A stretch of DNA of 64,000 nucleotides from Streptomyces omiyaensis (lineage in GTDB: Bacteria > Actinomycetota > Actinomycetes > Streptomycetales > Streptomycetaceae), in the NCBI RefSeq assembly GCF_014650895.1, contig NZ_BMVV01000014.1, forward strand, positions 62,001 to 126,000, given 5' to 3'. Shown piece after piece: positions 52,380-60,817 of the stretch; position 1 is the first letter of the stretch, and each line of letters begins with the position of its first letter. The notes under the pieces were generated by a model, which saw only the letters and a list, made by a program, of their open reading frames with translations, searched no databases and had not been told where the DNA came from. The translations under genes were made by a program, and so were the position numbers.

Positions 52380-52414
52380 CGTCCTCCCAGCCCCGTACCG
52401 AAGAAAGGCACCCC

Positions 52415-53782
52415 GTGTCCGACCCCACCGCCGCGCCGCTCGACCTGGCGGCCTTCCCGCCCTCCTTCGCCTGGGGCACGGCCACCTCCGCCTACCAGAT
52501 CGAGGGCGCCGTCGCCGAGGACGGGCGCGCCCCGTCCATCTGGGACACCTTCTCCCGCGTCCCCGGCGCGATCGACAACGGCGACCACGGCGACACGGCC
52601 TGCGACCACTACCACCGCTGGCCCGAGGACATCGCCCTCATGAAGGAGCTCGGCACCGACACCTACCGGATGTCGATCGCCTGGCCCCGCGTCGTCCCCG
52701 GCGGCGACGGCCCCGTCAACGCCGCCGGACTCGACTTCTACGACCGCCTGGTCGACGGCCTCCTCGACGCCGGCATCACCCCCTCCGTCACCCTCTACCA
52801 CTGGGACCTGCCGCAGGCCCTCCAGGACCGCGGCGGCTGGACCTCCCGCGAGACCGCCGAGCACCTCGCCGCGTACGCCTCCGTCGTCGCCGAGCGCCTC
52901 GGCGACCGCGTCCACCGCTGGGCGACCCTCAACGAGCCGCTCTGCTCCGCCTGGATCGGGCACCTGGAGGGACGGATGGCCCCGGGCCTCACCGACCTGA
53001 CGGCCGCCGTCCGCGCCTCGTACCACCTGCTCCTCGGCCACGGCCTCACCACCGCCGCCATCCGGGCCGCCGCGCCCGGCGCCCGCGTCGGCCTCGTCAC
53101 CAACCACTCCACCGTCGAGCCCGCCTCCAGCCGGCCCGAGGACATCGCCGCCGCCCGCCGCATGGACGGCCACAGCAACCGCTGGTGGCTCGACCCGGTG
53201 TACGGCCGCGGCTTCCCCGCCGACATGCGCGAGCTGTACGGGGTCGAACTCCCCGAGAAGCCGGGCGACCTGGAGACGATCGCCGCCCCGCTCGACTGGC
53301 ACGGCCTCAACTACTACTTCCCGGTCACCGTCGCCGACGACCCCGAGGGCCCCGTCCCCCACGCCCGCGAGGTCCGCCTGCCCGACGTGCCCCGCACCGG
53401 CATGGACTGGCAGATCGAGGCGGCGGGCCTGGAGAGCCTGCTGCTGCGGCTCACCGAGGAGTACGGCGTCCGCGAGCTGTACGTCACCGAGAACGGCTCC
53501 GCCTTCCCCGACGCGGTCGGCCCCGACGGCGCCGTCCACGACCCCGACCGCACCCGCTACCTGGAGCAGCACCTCGCCGCCTGCGCGAGCGCCGTCCGCA
53601 AGGGCGCCCCGCTCGCCGGCTACTACGCCTGGTCCCTCCTGGACAACTTCGAGTGGGCGTACGGCTACGACAAGCGCTTCGGCCTGGTCCACGTCGACTA
53701 CGCCACCCAGCAGCGGACGGTGAAGACCAGCGGCCGGCGGTACGCCGAGCTGATCCGCGCCCACCGCGACCTGCGCGGCTGA
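52415..53782 (+). CDS. GH1 beta-glucosidase (cytoplasmic)
   Basis: A 455-residue GH1 enzyme with no signal peptide. N-terminal FAWGTATSAYQIEGAVAEDGR, acid/base Glu in TLNEPLCSAW near residue 172, and the nucleophile Glu in YVTENGSAFPD. The tail YYAWSLLDNFEWAYGYDKRFG is conserved. It would hydrolyse the imported beta-linked oligosaccharide. GTG 52415 has AAAGG ~8 nt upstream. It is the last gene of the ABC operon, which ends in a 17-bp hairpin. Confidence 0.94.
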   Translation: MSDPTAAPLDLAAFPPSFAWGTATSAYQIEGAVAEDGRAPSIWDTFSRVPGAIDNGDHGDTACDHYHRWPEDIALMKELGTDTYRMSIAWPRVVPGGDGPVNAAGLDFYDRLVDGLLDAGITPSVTLYHWDLPQALQDRGGWTSRETAEHLAAYASVVAERLGDRVHRWATLNEPLCSAWIGHLEGRMAPGLTDLTAAVRASYHLLLGHGLTTAAIRAAAPGARVGLVTNHSTVEPASSRPEDIAAARRMDGHSNRWWLDPVYGRGFPADMRELYGVELPEKPGDLETIAAPLDWHGLNYYFPVTVADDPEGPVPHAREVRLPDVPRTGMDWQIEAAGLESLLLRLTEEYGVRELYVTENGSAFPDAVGPDGAVHDPDRTRYLEQHLAACASAVRKGAPLAGYYAWSLLDNFEWAYGYDKRFGLVHVDYATQQRTVKTSGRRYAELIRAHRDLRG

Positions 53783-53804
53783 ACCGCCGACCCCCGCGCC
53801 CGCC

Positions 53805-53841
53805 CGGAAGGCCGCCCCACCACCGGTGGGGCGGCCTTCCG
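53805..53841. terminator. Terminator of the sugar ABC-GH1 operon
   Basis: A perfect 17-bp stem (53805-53821 and 53825-53841) with an ACC loop, 22 bp after the GH1 stop. Confidence 0.83.
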
Positions 53842-53883
53842 CGCCGGGGGCGGGCCGCCCCCCGCCCCACGGAGAGGAGACCC

Positions 53884-54900
53884 GTGCCCGACCCCGCCCT
53901 TCCGCACGCCCGTCCGGGGCCCGGCGCCGCCGGGCGGCTGCGCCGCGCCCTCGGCCCGGTGACACCCGTGCGGAGCACGCCCCTCGACGGCGGCCTCCAC
54001 AACTCCGCGGAGCTGATCGAGCTCGACGACGGACGGCGCCTGGTGCTCAAGACCGCCCCCGCGGCGAGCGCGCCCGCCCTCACCCACGAGCGGGGCCTGC
54101 TCGGCACCGAGGCGCTCTTCCACCGCCTCGCCGCCCGGGCCGGGGCCCGGGTCCCCGCCGTCCTCCACCACGAGCCGCCCGGCCCGGGCGTCCCCGCCGA
54201 GTGGCTGCTCCTCACCTATGTCGAGGGGACCACCTGGGAGGCCGCCCGCGCGGGACTCACCCCCGCCGACGCGGCCGGGCTGCGCCACCGGCTGGGCGAG
54301 GAGCTGGCCCGGGTCGCCTCCGTCACCGGCCCGGCCCACGGGTATCCGCAGCCCGCCGCCGGACTCTCCGCGTCCGACTGGCCCGGCGCGTTCACCGCGA
54401 TGCTGCACGCCGTCCTCGCCGACGCGGCGCGGTTCGGCGTCGCCCTGCCCGTCCCGGCCGGTCTCCTCGCCGGCCTCCCCGGCCGCTTCGTCCGGCGGCT
54501 GGCCGAGGCGGACCGCCCGGCGCTCGTCCACTTCGACGCCTGGGCGGGCAACATCGTCCTCGACCGGACCGGCGACGGCCCGTGGCGCCTCGGCGGCCTC
54601 ATCGACGGGGAACGCGCCTTCTTCGGAGACCCCCTGGCGGAGTTCGTCGGACTCGACCCGCTCGGCGCGGCCGAGGACGACCCCGACCTCCTGGCCGGCT
54701 ACCGCTCGGTCGCCCCCGGCCCGGTCCTCGACGCCGGCGCCCGGATCCGGCTGGCCCTCTACCGGGTCTACCTCGCCCTGGTCATGCGGGTGGAGTCCGT
54801 CCCGCGCGCCTACGGCGGGGAGTTCGCGGCCCGGCTCGACACCTGGTCGGCCGGGCGGATCGAGGAGCAGCTCGCCCTGCTGGACGCCCTGGGGGAGTGA
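53884..54900 (+). CDS. Aminoglycoside phosphotransferase-fold kinase (small-molecule kinase)
   Basis: A 338-residue APH/choline-kinase-like protein. It shows an N-lobe LVLKTAP Lys, the catalytic loop HFDAWAGNIVLD (Asp and Asn) and the metal Asp in LIDGERAFFGDP. Members phosphorylate aminoglycosides, fructosamines, choline, homoserine or sugars. Its position in a sugar locus suggests a sugar or glycoside substrate. GTG 53884 has GGAGAGGAG upstream. It lies between the ABC terminator and the convergent LacI gene. Confidence 0.82.
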   Translation: MPDPALPHARPGPGAAGRLRRALGPVTPVRSTPLDGGLHNSAELIELDDGRRLVLKTAPAASAPALTHERGLLGTEALFHRLAARAGARVPAVLHHEPPGPGVPAEWLLLTYVEGTTWEAARAGLTPADAAGLRHRLGEELARVASVTGPAHGYPQPAAGLSASDWPGAFTAMLHAVLADAARFGVALPVPAGLLAGLPGRFVRRLAEADRPALVHFDAWAGNIVLDRTGDGPWRLGGLIDGERAFFGDPLAEFVGLDPLGAAEDDPDLLAGYRSVAPGPVLDAGARIRLALYRVYLALVMRVESVPRAYGGEFAARLDTWSAGRIEEQLALLDALGE

Positions 54901-54903
54901 GCC

Positions 54904-54931
54904 GCCGGGCCCGGGCCCGGCACGGTGCCGG
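54904..54931. terminator. Palindromic hairpins between convergent APH and LacI genes
   Basis: An 18-bp perfect palindrome (54904-54921) runs into a 7-bp hairpin CCGGCAC/GTGCCGG (about 54917-54931) in the 61-bp convergent gap. Likely a weak bidirectional terminator. Confidence 0.5.
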
Positions 54932-54961
54932 ACCGGCGCGCGGACGCACCGCGGGCGGGGG

Positions 54962-55981
54962 TCAGGCCGACTCCCGGACCACCAGGACCGGTGCGAAGAC
55001 CTTCGCACCGGTCCCCGGCGCGCCCGCGTCGAGCTGTTCGAGCAGCAGCCCCGTCATCGCGGCCGCCATCTCCTCCACCGGCTGGCGCACCGTGGTGAGC
55101 GGGGGAGCGGAGTCCCGCGCCGCCACCGAGTCGTCGAAGCCGACCACGGCGACCGACCCCGGCACGGCGACGCCCCGCTCCGCGAGGTGACGGCAGGCGC
55201 CCCGGGCCATCAGGTCGTTGGCCGCGAACACCGCGTCGATGTCCGGGTGCCGGTCGAGCAGGCGGGCCATCGCGTCCCGGCCGCTCTCCTCGGTGAAGCG
55301 GCCCCGCTCGACCGGTACCGGTCCGGCTCCGAGGGCGGCGAGGGCGGCCGTGAAGCCGTCGAGCCGCTCGCGCGCGGTCGGCGCCGACACCGGCGCCGCG
55401 ATGGTCGCGGGCCGCCGCCGTCCGGAGGCCCACAGGTGCTCGGCGGCGAGCCGGGCGCCCGCGGCGTTGTCGAGGTCGACCCAGCCGCAGCGGACCCCGG
55501 GGCGCGGGCGTCCGAAGAGGACCGTCGGCAGCCCGGCCGCGACCAGCATGCCGGGCAGCGGGTCCTCCTCGTCGAGCGGCACCACGACGGCCCCGTCGGC
55601 GCCGCCGCGCCGCAGGTAATCGACGAGCTGGAGACGGGCCGGCTCGGACTCGGCGACGAGCAGCACCGGCTGCACCGCGCGCTCGCGCAGCACCGGGAGC
55701 ACCCCGTCGACGACCCGTCCGAAGAAGGGGTCGGAGAAGAGCCGGGCGGTGAAGGAGCCGCCGGTCGCCGACAGGACCAGGGCGACCGCGCCGGTGCGCC
55801 GGGTGACCAGGGAGCGGGCCGCCTGGTTGGGCGCGTAGCCGGTCCTGGCGACGGCCGCGCGGACGGCCTCCTGGATCTCCGGTGCCACGTTCCGCACGCC
55901 GTTGACCACGCGGGACACCGTCGCGCGTGACACCCCCGCCTCGCGTGCGACGTCCTCCAGCGTCGGTCCTCGATTCCCCAT
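54962..55981 (-). CDS. LacI-family transcriptional repressor
   Basis: A 339-residue LacI/GalR regulator. The N-terminal helix-turn-helix (residues 7-28, VAREAGVSRATVSRVVNG) and hinge (PNQAARSLVTRRTGAVALV) are followed by a periplasmic-binding-like effector domain with VFAANDLMARGA and VGFDDSVAARDSAPPLTTVRQP. It diverges from the beta-helix gene, and a 16-bp palindrome of LacI type lies in between. It most likely represses that gene and itself, with a cleaved saccharide as inducer. Confidence 0.92.
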   Translation of the reverse strand: MGNRGPTLEDVAREAGVSRATVSRVVNGVRNVAPEIQEAVRAAVARTGYAPNQAARSLVTRRTGAVALVLSATGGSFTARLFSDPFFGRVVDGVLPVLRERAVQPVLLVAESEPARLQLVDYLRRGGADGAVVVPLDEEDPLPGMLVAAGLPTVLFGRPRPGVRCGWVDLDNAAGARLAAEHLWASGRRRPATIAAPVSAPTARERLDGFTAALAALGAGPVPVERGRFTEESGRDAMARLLDRHPDIDAVFAANDLMARGACRHLAERGVAVPGSVAVVGFDDSVAARDSAPPLTTVRQPVEEMAAAMTGLLLEQLDAGAPGTGAKVFAPVLVVRESA

Positions 55982-56075
55982 CCACGCACTTTATCGGTGC
56001 GGTGTGTCCGGTGGACGTGCAGCGGGCGACGCGCCCCCGGCAGATCCGATCGATGCTTAATGCAAGTCAAAAGAA

Positions 56076-56094
56076 AAGTCGTGTCACATGACTT
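56076..56094. promoter_or_regulatory. Near-palindromic 19-bp site
   Basis: AAGTCGTGTCACATGACTT is symmetric at 16 of 19 positions and lies in an AT-rich patch of the LacI/beta-helix divergent promoter. It might bind a second regulator. Confidence 0.5.
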
Positions 56095-56125
56095 GACCGT
56101 GAACTCGCCCCCCGTGCAATGTTTC

Positions 56126-56141
56126 GGGAGAGCGCTCTCCC
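56126..56141. promoter_or_regulatory. LacI-type operator, perfect 16-bp palindrome
   Basis: GGGAGAGCGCTCTCCC is fully symmetric with the central GCGC-type step usual for actinobacterial LacI operators (compare GGGAGCGCTCCC of CebR/CelR, from memory). It lies 32 bp upstream of the ATG of the beta-helix gene. Confidence 0.82.
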
Positions 56142-56172
56142 ATGTGTCCGTCACGTATCACCGAGGAGATCC

Positions 56173-58365
56173 ATGTCCTCCGTTGGGTCCCCGCCGGCAC
56201 GCCGGCGCCCCGCATCCCCCCTCCGCCGCTCCACGGTCGGCGCACTCGTCGCCTCCCTGGCCGGCACCCTGCTCGCGGTCGTCCCCACCACCGCGGCCCA
56301 GGCCGCCGAGACCCTGCTCTCCCAGGGGAAGACGGCCACCGCCTCCTCCCTCGAAGGCACGATCTACCCCGCCTCCGCGGCCGTCGACGGCGACCTCGGC
56401 ACCCGCTGGTCCAGCCAGTGGCAGGACCCCCAGTGGCTCCAGGTCGACCTCGGCGGCAGCAAGCAGCTCAGCCGCGCCGTCCTCACCTGGGAGGGCGCCT
56501 ACGGCAAGAACTACGAGATCCAGGCGTCCGACAACGGCACCGACTGGCGCACCGTCACCGCCGTCTCCGCCGGCGACGGCGGCACCGACGAGGTCACCCT
56601 CTCGGGCTCCGGCCGCTACATCCGCATGAACGGCATATCCAGAGGCACCGGATACGGCTACTCCCTCTGGGAGTTCCAGGTGTACGGCTCCACCGACGGC
56701 ACCGGCCCGACGCTGCCCGGCGGCGGCGACCTCGGCCCCAACGTGCACGTCTACGACCCGTCCACGCCCGGCCTCCAGGCCAAGCTGGACGCCGTCTTCC
56801 AGGAGCAGGAGTCCGCCCAGTTCGGCGCGGGCCGCCACGCCTTCCTCCTCAAGCCCGGCACGTACAACGGCCTCAACGCCCAGCTCGGCTTCTACACCCA
56901 GATCGCCGGCCTCGGCGTCCGTCCCGGCGACACCAGCATCAACGGCGACGTCACCGTCGACGCCGGCTGGTTCAACGGCAACGCCACCCAGAACTTCTGG
57001 CGCGGAGCCGAGGGCCTCACCCTCAACCCGGTCAACGGCACCGACCGCTGGGCCGTCTCCCAGGCCTCCGCCTTCCGCCGCATGCACGTCAAGGGCAACC
57101 TCAACCTCGCCCCGAACGGCTACGGCTGGGCCTCCGGCGGCTACATCGCCGACTCCAAGATCGACGGCCAGGTCGGCAACTACTCGCAGCAGCAGTGGTA
57201 CACCCGCGACAGCTCGATCGGCGGCTGGTCCAACAGCGTCTGGAACCAGACCTTCTCCGGCACCGAGGGCGCGCCCGCGACCTCCTTCCCCGAGCCGCGC
57301 TACACCACCCTGGACACCACCCCGATCTCGCGCGAGAAGCCGTACCTGATCTGGGAGGACAACCAGTACAAGGTCTTCTCCCCGGCCAAGCGGACCAACG
57401 CCCGCGGCACCACCTGGGCCAACGGCACCCCGCAGGGCGAGAAGATCCCGCTCAGCCAGTTCTACGTCGTCAAGCCCGGCACCACCGCCGCGACGATGAA
57501 CCAGGCCGTCCAGCAGGGCCTGCACCTGCTCTTCACGCCCGGCGTCTACCACGTCGACCGGCCGATCGAGATCAACCGCGCCAACACGATCGTCCTCGGC
57601 CTCGGCCTCGCCACCGTCATCCCGGACAACGGCGTCGCCGCCATGAAGGTCGCCGACGTCGACGGCGTCCGCCTCGCCGGCTTCCTCATCGACGCCGGCC
57701 CGGTCAACTCGCCGGTCCTCCTGGAGCTCGGCCCGCAGAACTCCGCCGCCGACCACGCCGCCAACCCGACGACCGTCCAGGACGTCTACATCCGCATCGG
57801 CGGCGCCGGCCCCGGCAAGGCCACCACCAGCATGGTCGTCCACAGCGACGACGTCGTCGTCGACCACACCTGGGTCTGGCGCGCCGACCACGGTGACGGC
57901 GTCGGCTGGGAGACCAACCGCGCCGACTACGGCGTCCGCGTCTACGGCGACGACGTCCTCGCCACCGGCCTCTTCGTCGAGCACTTCAACAAGTACGACG
58001 TCGAGTGGTACGGCGAGCGCGGCCGCACGATCTTCTACCAGAACGAGAAGGCGTACGACGCCCCGAACCAGGCCGCCATCCAGAACGGCGCCACCAAGGG
58101 CTACGCCGCCTACCGCGTCGACGACTCGGTGAACACCCACGAGGCGTGGGGACTCGGCAGCTACTGCAACTACAACGTGGACCCGACCATCGTCCAGGAC
58201 CACGGCTTCAAGGCCCCCGTCAAGCCCGGGGTGAAGTTCCACAGCCTCCTGGTGGTGTCCCTCGGCGGCATGGGCCATTACAACCACGTCATCAACGACA
58301 CCGGGGCGTCCACCATCCCCGCCGGCACCTCGACCGTGCCCTCCACCGTCGTCAGCTTCCCGTGA
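56173..58365 (+). CDS. Secreted CBM32 plus right-handed beta-helix protein (probable GH55-like glucanase)
   Basis: A 730-residue secreted protein. The signal peptide ends TAAQAAE. Residues ~45-175 are an F5/8 type C (CBM32) module (LLSQGKTATASSLEG, WLQVDLGGSKQL, YSLWEFQVYG). The rest is a pectin-lyase-like beta-helix: YDPSTPGLQAKLDAVF, FLLKPGTYNGL, VVHSDDVVVDHTWVWRADHGD, GLFVEHFNKYDVEWYGERG and FYQNEKAYDAPNQAA. Such proteins are often labelled adenylyl cyclase in databases; the helix sequence fits GH55-like beta-1,3-glucanases better. The ATG at 56173 has GAGGAG upstream and is under the LacI palindrome. Substrate is inference. Confidence 0.8.
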   Translation: MSSVGSPPARRRPASPLRRSTVGALVASLAGTLLAVVPTTAAQAAETLLSQGKTATASSLEGTIYPASAAVDGDLGTRWSSQWQDPQWLQVDLGGSKQLSRAVLTWEGAYGKNYEIQASDNGTDWRTVTAVSAGDGGTDEVTLSGSGRYIRMNGISRGTGYGYSLWEFQVYGSTDGTGPTLPGGGDLGPNVHVYDPSTPGLQAKLDAVFQEQESAQFGAGRHAFLLKPGTYNGLNAQLGFYTQIAGLGVRPGDTSINGDVTVDAGWFNGNATQNFWRGAEGLTLNPVNGTDRWAVSQASAFRRMHVKGNLNLAPNGYGWASGGYIADSKIDGQVGNYSQQQWYTRDSSIGGWSNSVWNQTFSGTEGAPATSFPEPRYTTLDTTPISREKPYLIWEDNQYKVFSPAKRTNARGTTWANGTPQGEKIPLSQFYVVKPGTTAATMNQAVQQGLHLLFTPGVYHVDRPIEINRANTIVLGLGLATVIPDNGVAAMKVADVDGVRLAGFLIDAGPVNSPVLLELGPQNSAADHAANPTTVQDVYIRIGGAGPGKATTSMVVHSDDVVVDHTWVWRADHGDGVGWETNRADYGVRVYGDDVLATGLFVEHFNKYDVEWYGERGRTIFYQNEKAYDAPNQAAIQNGATKGYAAYRVDDSVNTHEAWGLGSYCNYNVDPTIVQDHGFKAPVKPGVKFHSLLVVSLGGMGHYNHVINDTGASTIPAGTSTVPSTVVSFP

Positions 58366-58371
58366 CGACCC

Positions 58372-58404
58372 GCCGGGGCGCGGCGCCCGCCGCCGCGCCC
58401 CGGC
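58372..58404. terminator. Hairpin after the beta-helix gene
   Basis: A perfect 14-bp stem (58372-58385 and 58391-58404) with a 5-nt loop begins 7 bp after the stop, so the next gene may have its own promoter or be reached by read-through. Confidence 0.75.
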
Positions 58405-58492
58405 CCTCCCACCCCTTCCGGGCGGCGATCCGTCCCGCTGCGCCGCCCGGAAGGCACCTCCTCCTCCCCCTCGCGCCCGTAAGGGAGCCGTC

Positions 58493-60673
58493 ATGCCCGC
58501 GCACACCACCGCCGGACCCGTCCGGCCGATCCGCCCCCGCACCCGCACCGCCGCCTCGATCGTCTCGCTCGGCGCCCTGCTCGCCGGCTCGCTGACCGCG
58601 CTCACCGCCGCGCCCGCCTCCGCCGCCGAGGCCCTGCTCTCGCAGGGCAGGACGGCCACCGCCTCCTCCACCGAGGGCGCCGGCTTCCCCGCCTCCGCCG
58701 CCGTCGACGGCGACCCCGGCACCCGCTGGGCCAGCCAGTGGAGCGACGGGCAGTGGATCCAGGTCGACCTCGGCCGCACCGCCACCGTCAGCCGGATCGT
58801 GCTGAACTGGGAGGCCGCCCACGCCACCGCGTACGACATCCAGCTCTCCGACAACGGCACCGACTGGCGCACGGTGAAGACCGTGACCGGCTCCGACGGC
58901 GGCACCGACGAGATCGCGGTCTCCGGCACCGGCCGGCACGTCCGCCTCCAGGGCGTCACCCGTTCCGGCGGATACGGCCTCTCCCTCTGGGAGTTCAAGG
59001 TCTACGGCGAGGAGGGCGGCGCCCCGCCCCAGGGCGGCGCCGTCCGCGTCACCGGGAGCCAGGGCAACTGGCAGCTGACCGTCGGCGGCCGGCCCTACAC
59101 CGTCAAGGGCCTCACCTGGGGCCCGGCGATGGCCGACGCCCCCCGGTACATGCCGGACCTGAGGTCCATGGGCGTCAACACCGTCCGGACCTGGGGGACG
59201 GACGCCTCCAGCAAGCCCCTGCTCGACGCGGCGGCCGCCCAGGGACTCAAGGTGATGAACGGTTTCTGGCTCCAGCCCGGAGGCGGCCCCGGCTCCGGCG
59301 GCTGTGTCAACTACGTCACCGACACGGCGTACAAGAACACCATGCTCACCGAGTTCGCCAAGTGGGTCGACACCTACAAGTCCCACCCGGCCACCCTCAT
59401 GTGGAACGTCGGCAACGAGTCCGTCCTCGGCCTGCAGAACTGCTACTCGGGCGCCGAACTCGAAGCCCAGCGCAACGCGTACACCTCCTTCGTCAACGAC
59501 GTGGCCAAGAAGATCCACTCCATCGACCCGGACCACCCGGTGACCTCCACGGACGCGTGGACCGGAGCCTGGCCCTACTACAAGCGCAACGCCCCGGACC
59601 TCGACCTGTACTCGATGAACGCCTACGGCGACCTCTGCGGTGTGCGCCAGGACTGGATCGACGGCGGGTACGACAAGCCGTACCTCATCACCGAGACGGG
59701 CAACGCGGGCGAGTGGGAGGTGCCCGACGACATCAACGGCATCCCCGACGAGCCGACCGACGTCCAGAAGGCCGAGGCCTACACCAAGGCGTGGGGGTGT
59801 ATCACCGGGCACCAGGGCGTGGCCCTGGGCGCGACGATGTTCCACTACGGACTCGAACACGACTTCGGCGGCGTCTGGTTCAACCTGCTCCCCGACGGCC
59901 TCAAGCGCCTGTCGTACTACGCCGTCAAGAAGGCCTACGCCGGGTCCACCGCCGGTGACAACACCCCGCCCGTCATCACGAACATGACCGTCAGCACGCC
60001 CACGGCGGCCCCGGCCGGCCGCGAGTTCACCGTCCGCGCCGACATCCGCGACCCCGACGGCGACCCGATCACCCCCAAGATCTACCTCAGCGGGAACTAC
60101 GCCAACGGCGACAAGCGCCTGATCGACGCGCAGTACCGCTCCCTGGGCAACAACACCTTCGCCGTCACCGCGCCCGAGAAGCTCGGCGTGTGGAAGGTGT
60201 ACGTCCAGGCCGAGGACGGCCGCGGCAACGCCGGCATCGAGACCAAGTCCGTGAAGGTCGTCGCCCCGCCCGTCACCGGCACGAACATCGCCCAGGGCCG
60301 GCCCACCACCGCCTCCTCCGCCCAGGCGTCCTACGGCGACTGCCCCTGCCCCGCCTCCAACGCCACCGACGGCAACGCCTCCACCCGCTGGGCCAGCGAC
60401 TGGAGCGACCCGCAGTGGATCCAGGTCGACCTCGGCTCGGCCAAGCCCGTCCGCACGCTCCAGCTCGTCTGGGACCCGGCCTACGCCAAGTCCTACGAGG
60501 TCCAGGTCTCCGACGACGGCAACACCTGGCGCACCATCCACACCACCACCACCGGCAACGGGGACATCGACACCATCGAAACCGCCACCACCGCCCGGTA
60601 CGTCAAGCTCCAGCTGACCGCCCGCGGCACCGGCTGGGGCTATTCGCTGCACGAGTTCGGCGTCTACAGCTGA
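58493..60673 (+). CDS. Secreted TIM-barrel glycosidase flanked by two CBM32 modules
   Basis: A 726-residue secreted enzyme. Signal peptide (SIVSLGALLAGSLTALTAAPASA), CBM32 at about 45-185 (LLSQGRTATASSTEG, WIQVDLGRTATV), then a (beta/alpha)8 barrel of GH2/GH5/GH72-like type (about 195-485) with acid/base Glu in MWNVGNES and probable nucleophile Glu in YLITETGNAGEW. An Ig-like domain (about 490-595) and a second CBM32 (about 598-726, NIAQGRPTTASSAQ, WIQVDLGSAKPV) follow. The first CBM32 is close to that of the preceding protein, so both target the same polymer. GAG-rich ribosome site before ATG 58493. The exact GH family is uncertain. Confidence 0.82.
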   Translation: MPAHTTAGPVRPIRPRTRTAASIVSLGALLAGSLTALTAAPASAAEALLSQGRTATASSTEGAGFPASAAVDGDPGTRWASQWSDGQWIQVDLGRTATVSRIVLNWEAAHATAYDIQLSDNGTDWRTVKTVTGSDGGTDEIAVSGTGRHVRLQGVTRSGGYGLSLWEFKVYGEEGGAPPQGGAVRVTGSQGNWQLTVGGRPYTVKGLTWGPAMADAPRYMPDLRSMGVNTVRTWGTDASSKPLLDAAAAQGLKVMNGFWLQPGGGPGSGGCVNYVTDTAYKNTMLTEFAKWVDTYKSHPATLMWNVGNESVLGLQNCYSGAELEAQRNAYTSFVNDVAKKIHSIDPDHPVTSTDAWTGAWPYYKRNAPDLDLYSMNAYGDLCGVRQDWIDGGYDKPYLITETGNAGEWEVPDDINGIPDEPTDVQKAEAYTKAWGCITGHQGVALGATMFHYGLEHDFGGVWFNLLPDGLKRLSYYAVKKAYAGSTAGDNTPPVITNMTVSTPTAAPAGREFTVRADIRDPDGDPITPKIYLSGNYANGDKRLIDAQYRSLGNNTFAVTAPEKLGVWKVYVQAEDGRGNAGIETKSVKVVAPPVTGTNIAQGRPTTASSAQASYGDCPCPASNATDGNASTRWASDWSDPQWIQVDLGSAKPVRTLQLVWDPAYAKSYEVQVSDDGNTWRTIHTTTTGNGDIDTIETATTARYVKLQLTARGTGWGYSLHEFGVYS

Positions 60674-60769
60674 CGGGCCGGACCCCATGAACGGGGGGTG
60701 GCCGGGCTCCGCGCAGGTGCCCCGCCACCCCCGCACCACCGCACGGGGCGCAAGCCGTCCACCACCCCG

Positions 60770-60790
60770 GTCGCGTGGCGTCCACGCGAC
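60770..60790. repeat. 9-bp perfect hairpin upstream of the DUF1996 gene
   Basis: GTCGCGTGG (60770-60778), CGT loop, CCACGCGAC (60782-60790). It lies between the glycosidase and DUF1996 genes; operator, attenuator or mRNA-stability element are all possible. Confidence 0.5.
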
Positions 60791-60817
60791 ACCACCCCCC
60801 ATGGGCAGGAGATCCCC

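Noticed and set aside
53884..54900. Aminoglycoside resistance gene
   Set aside because: Only the generic APH fold is visible; context is sugar metabolism, so a resistance call is not justified.
56173..58365. Adenylyl cyclase
   Set aside because: A label seen on similar proteins, but the sequence is a secreted CBM32-beta-helix protein without cyclase motifs.
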